A DNA stretch of 6,669 bases, from positions 1-6,669 of the forward strand of contig CALMIT010000688.1 in assembly GCA_937864255.1 (NCBI GenBank), read 5' to 3'. The position numbers were made by a program, and so were the translations under genes. The notes beneath the pieces are model-generated. The model was not told the DNA's origin. It saw only the letters and a program-made list of their open reading frames with translations, and ran no database searches. Positions 6,022 to 6,669 of this stretch are shown here, piece by piece (position 1 is the first letter of the stretch; each line of letters begins with the position of its first letter). Source of the DNA: an uncultured Saprospiraceae bacterium. GTDB taxonomy: Bacteria; Bacteroidota; Bacteroidia; Chitinophagales; Saprospiraceae.

Positions 6022-6669
6022 ATGCTCCGAATAAAACTATTGGGAATCGGTTGTGCCCGACATAAGGCTTTGCGGGCAAGCATTGAGGAGGCGCTTCGGG
6101 CTTGCCCGATCGTGGCGCAGTTGACGGAGATCACGGAAGTCAACGATTTAATCCGGCAGGGAATCAGCGCTACGCCGGCGCTGATAATCAATGACGTACT
6201 GGTGTTTGAAAATAAAGTGGTCTCGGTGGAGGAACTGGTCAAAATCTTTTCGGAATTCGAGCCGCCGGATGAAAAAAAATCCCGACCTAAAAAGATTCTC
6301 GTGCCGGTTGATTTTTCGTGGAATTCTGAAAATGCGCTGAAATTTGCCATGGAAATCGCACCTTTTTTTGAGGCAGAGATAAAAGTTTTGCACGTAAATC
6401 ACGTCGAACTAAACCCGGTAGATCCTTATTTTTTGCCACCCGTGGCGGAACTTGAAAAAGTGAAAAAACACCGGATGGAAGAATTTATCCGCAAAGCGGG
6501 TATTGAACACGGAAAGAATTTTGAAATGGTGGCGACTACTGAGGTGAAGAACGAAGTGGTGACAGGCCTGCCTGGCGACACGATAATCAATCAGGCAAAA
6601 AAAGACGAGGCATCCATGATCGTGATGGGAACGACTGGAGAGTCCAATTTGCTTAAAAAAATCTTCGGC
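6022..6669 (+). CDS. Thioredoxin-like domain fused to universal stress protein (Usp) domain, C-terminus cut
   Basis: The open frame runs from ATG at 6022 to the right edge, 216 codons with no stop. Residues 1-77 resemble the small thioredoxin-fold (thioredoxin_3 / redox-active disulfide protein 2) family: IKLLGIGCARHKAL at 4-17 carries the active-site loop, T51-P52 the cis-proline, and VFENKVVSVEELVKIF at 61-76 the last strand and helix. The usual CxxC is C11-A-R-H14, so only the first Cys remains; another Cys lies at 28. After a short charged linker (78-90), a Usp domain begins with KKILVPVDFS (D97). It includes the nucleotide-loop pattern G-2x-G-9x-G at G203, G206 and G216, which predicts an ATP-binding Usp. 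Usp domains are usually about 140 residues, so perhaps only the last strand is missing, though a second Usp domain may follow. I infer a stress protein that couples a thiol sensor or monothiol redox site to ATP binding. It is likely in an operon with the CBS gene. Confidence 0.82.
   Translation, partial: MLRIKLLGIGCARHKALRASIEEALRACPIVAQLTEITEVNDLIRQGISATPALIINDVLVFENKVVSVEELVKIFSEFEPPDEKKSRPKKILVPVDFSWNSENALKFAMEIAPFFEAEIKVLHVNHVELNPVDPYFLPPVAELEKVKKHRMEEFIRKAGIEHGKNFEMVATTEVKNEVVTGLPGDTIINQAKKDEASMIVMGTTGESNLLKKIFG
6073..6108 (+). repeat. Perfect 9-bp inverted repeat inside the thioredoxin-Usp gene
   Basis: CGGGCAAGC at 6073-6081 is the exact reverse complement of GCTTGCCCG at 6100-6108, separated by 18 bases. 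It lies 51-86 bases after the start codon, where an mRNA hairpin could influence early translation. It may simply reflect codons for repeated Arg-Ala residues. Confidence 0.4.
6163..6185 (+). repeat. Perfect 8-bp inverted repeat inside the thioredoxin-Usp gene
   Basis: ATCAGCGC at 6163-6170 pairs exactly with GCGCTGAT at 6178-6185 around a 7-base loop. It spans the codons for the cis-proline loop (GISATPALI). It is the second strong GC-rich stem within about 110 bases of this gene. Function is unknown. Confidence 0.4.

Overview
The window looks like chromosomal DNA from a free-living member of the Bacteroidota. The evidence is A-rich start-codon contexts without clear Shine-Dalgarno sequences, a secreted protein of the bacteroidotal repeat/surface type at the left edge, a signal peptide ending in '..FCQ' on an outer-membrane barrel, and a kinase/regulator pair and CBS and Usp proteins of kinds common in that phylum. 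I see no insertion sequence, phage gene, CRISPR array, tRNA or rRNA.

Layout. Positions 1-296 (minus) hold the N-terminus of a secreted protein that runs off the left edge. Positions 297-590 are a divergent spacer with one perfect GC-rich hairpin. Positions 591-2882 (plus) hold an outer-membrane beta-barrel protein, apparently an internal duplication of two barrels, followed 12 bp later by an RsmB-type rRNA m5C methyltransferase. Positions 2921-5345 (minus) hold a two-component system: a FixL-like PAS histidine kinase and, downstream of it, a response regulator whose output is a CRP/FNR-type module. Divergently, positions 5506-6669 (plus) hold a two-CBS-domain protein and a protein, cut by the right edge, that joins a thioredoxin-like domain to a universal stress protein (Usp) domain.

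The right half is the interesting part. The kinase PAS domain carries, at ungapped spacing, the residues that make rhizobial FixL a haem oxygen sensor: the haem-ligating His, the distal Arg and the hydrophobic pocket residues. The partner regulator fuses a FixJ-like receiver directly to a FixK/CRP-like DNA-binding module. The three-protein FixL-FixJ-FixK cascade would thus be compressed into two proteins. The divergent spacer between the kinase and the CBS gene holds two TGA-N6-TCA dyads, the CRP/FNR operator pattern, 22 bp apart. The divergent genes encode an adenine-nucleotide-binding type (CBS) and a thiol plus ATP type (thioredoxin-Usp) of sensor or effector. I infer an oxygen/redox/energy stress module in which the regulator controls its own operon and the CBS/Usp operon. 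Domain calls are well supported by motifs; haem binding, the operators and the regulatory circuit are predictions.
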